Shown one piece after another: positions 7,846 to 8,489 of a stretch of 8,489 nucleotides of DNA. The stretch's first letter is position 1; every line of letters starts with the position of its first letter. A program made the translations under genes and the position numbers. Below the pieces are notes generated by a model. That model was not told the origin of the DNA, did not search any database, and saw only the letters and a list, made by a program, of their open reading frames with translations. Source of the DNA: Dysgonamonadaceae bacterium (lineage in GTDB: Bacteria; Bacteroidota; Bacteroidia; Bacteroidales; Azobacteroidaceae); assembly GCA_031282925.1 (NCBI GenBank), contig JAITCT010000342.1:1-8489 (forward strand), in the 5' to 3' direction.

Positions 7846-7868
7846 GGGTGCAAAAATAATTATATTTT

Positions 7869-8213
7869 ATGGATAGTTTATCAGAATATATTCCTTTATT
7901 AATAATAATCGCTTCGGCCATTATTTCAATCGTGCGGAAAACTAAACAGCCTGCAAAAGCAACCGGCTTTCCCGAAGATATATTTGAACCCGAAGAACCG
8001 CAAGCGGAAAAGCCGGTTCCCGAGAAAAAACCGGTAACGCCGGGTTACCACACAATCCGGACTCCTGCAAAAAAAGAGCCTGCCGGTTATAAAAAAGTTG
8101 TCGAAACGCCGGAAATCAACGAATACGAAAGTATCAACATAGATCTTTCCGATCAGGAAGAAATGAAAAAGGCTATCATTTATTCCGAAATTTTCAATAG
8201 AAAAGATTTTTAA
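7869..8213 (+). CDS. Small membrane-anchored protein of unknown function
   Basis: I do not recognise this 114-residue protein as a named family. It has one N-terminal membrane helix (about 7-22, YIPLLIIIASAIISIV) followed at once by RKTK, which predicts a cytoplasmic C-terminal part. Residues 25-80 are rich in Pro, Glu and Lys (for example EPEEPQAEKPVPEKKPVTP) and probably disordered. The chain ends in an acidic-then-basic helix-like segment, DQEEMKKAIIYSEIFNRKDF. As I recall, endings of the type KAIIYSEILNRK recur in small Bacteroidales proteins, which suggests a short conserved binding motif. No catalytic residues are apparent. The gene stands alone, with P2 just upstream and a strong intrinsic terminator 10 nt after its stop. 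Base composition does not differ from its neighbours. Confidence 0.85.
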   Translation: MDSLSEYIPLLIIIASAIISIVRKTKQPAKATGFPEDIFEPEEPQAEKPVPEKKPVTPGYHTIRTPAKKEPAGYKKVVETPEINEYESINIDLSDQEEMKKAIIYSEIFNRKDF

Positions 8214-8222
8214 CCGCAAAAT

Positions 8223-8251
8223 AAACCGGACATTTCCTCTGTCCGGTTTTT
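8223..8251 (+). terminator. Intrinsic terminator of the 114-residue protein gene
   Basis: ACCGGACA (8225-8232) pairs perfectly with TGTCCGGT (8240-8247) around a 7-nt loop, and two more A-T pairs extend the base. The stem runs directly into TTTTT (8247-8251). It begins 10 nt after the stop codon. Confidence 0.9.
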
Positions 8252-8340
8252 CGGGTTGCTTTGCCAAAGGCTCGCAATTGTAAAAGTCAAATCATTTTAA
8301 ACGTTTGGCAGGCGGGGTATTACCGGCAGCGGAACTTTCC

Positions 8341-8378
8341 CTCCGCCGGCGCAGGAAACAGCCTCGCGCCGGCCGGAG
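8341..8378. repeat. GC-rich inverted repeat without a T-run
   Basis: CTCCGCCGGCGC (8341-8352) pairs with GCGCCGGCCGGAG (8366-8378), with one bulged C. Inside, AGG (8353-8355) can pair with CCT (8362-8364) around AAACAG. Upstream CCGGC (8323-8327) could compete for pairing with GCCGG. No gene covers it and neither side has a T-run, so it is not an ordinary intrinsic terminator. It may be an intergenic repeat unit or a structured RNA element. Confidence 0.5.
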
Positions 8379-8434
8379 TTAAAAGGCGGCAAAAATCGCA
8401 GCATTGCATTTTTGCCGCCTTTCCTTTTAACCGG
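8373..8434. terminator. Probable bidirectional terminator in a long inverted repeat
   Basis: AAAGGCGGCAAAAAT (8382-8396) pairs over 15 bp with ATTTTTGCCGCCTTT (8408-8422); after a bulged C, GCA and TGC close around GCAT. TTAAAAGG (8379-8386) can alternatively pair with CCTTTTAA (8423-8430), and CCGG at 8373-8376 with CCGG at 8431-8434. A GC stem flanked by A-run and T-run on the two sides would work in both directions, which suits a right-edge gene running leftwards. Confidence 0.65.
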
Positions 8435-8446
8435 AAAAGAAAGCGG

Positions 8447-8489
8447 TTACCTGCGCTTCATATCCTGTATTTTGTGAAATCCATAAAAA
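8447..8489 (-). CDS. Possible 3' end of a leftward gene, truncated by the window edge
   Basis: One minus-strand frame is open from the window edge to a TAA at 8449-8447 and would end FYGFHKIQDMKRR. Thirteen open codons are weak evidence alone, but the position just right of a probable bidirectional terminator is where the end of a convergent gene is expected. The family cannot be recognised. Confidence 0.3.
   Translation of the reverse strand, partial: FYGFHKIQDMKRR

Noticed and set aside
7769..7876. 35-codon hydrophobic frame (begins MSGWEVTHNHF) running into the 7869 gene
   Set aside because: Its hydrophobic residues come from the T-rich P2 promoter region, and it overlaps the next start codon; probably chance.
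1..8489. CRISPR array, insertion sequence, tRNA or toxin-antitoxin pair
   Set aside because: No spaced direct repeats, transposase motif, cloverleaf or paired small genes were seen on reading both strands.

Overview
The window looks like ordinary chromosomal sequence from a member of the Bacteroidota, most likely order Bacteroidales. Three things point there: the gene order ftsX - DUF3098 - uppP - truB - queA - folK; start sites preceded by A/T-rich sequence rather than Shine-Dalgarno motifs; and several exact matches to the Bacteroidota -7 promoter element TAnnTTTG. Species cannot be named from this. No mobile element, tRNA, rRNA or CRISPR array is visible.

Layout. At the left, dxs (54-1931, +) encodes the first enzyme of the MEP isoprenoid pathway, with a -7 box just upstream. 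It converges with a six-gene minus-strand run transcribed from about 6200 to 1947: ftsX, a two-helix DUF3098 membrane protein, uppP, truB, queA and folK. Internal gaps are -4 to +35 nt, which suggests one operon. miaB (6251-7615, -) lies upstream on the same strand, 108 nt away. A 253-nt divergent intergenic region (7616-7868) follows, with two candidate promoters facing right and a long hairpin between them. They lead into a small membrane-anchored protein of unknown function (7869-8213, +). That gene ends at a clear intrinsic terminator (8223-8251). The right end (8252-8489) is non-coding DNA with two large inverted repeats, the second probably a bidirectional terminator, and possibly the last 13 codons of a leftward gene that continues outside the window.

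How the genes fit together. Three themes recur. The first is envelope and isoprenoid work: Dxs feeds the C5 units from which undecaprenyl carriers are built, UppP recycles the carrier, and FtsX acts in cell division and wall hydrolysis. The second is tRNA modification: TruB makes Psi55, QueA makes epoxyqueuosine, and MiaB makes ms2i6A. The third is folate synthesis (FolK). Dxs also links to MiaB, because the isopentenyl group MiaB's substrate carries comes from DMAPP. These links are inferred from known pathways.

Most of the window is conserved housekeeping DNA and I do not see a previously undescribed multi-gene system. The parts most worth a second look are the structured leader between tandem promoters at 7686-7868, the GC-rich nested inverted repeats at 8341-8434, the unknown 114-residue protein, and the DUF3098 protein between ftsX and uppP.
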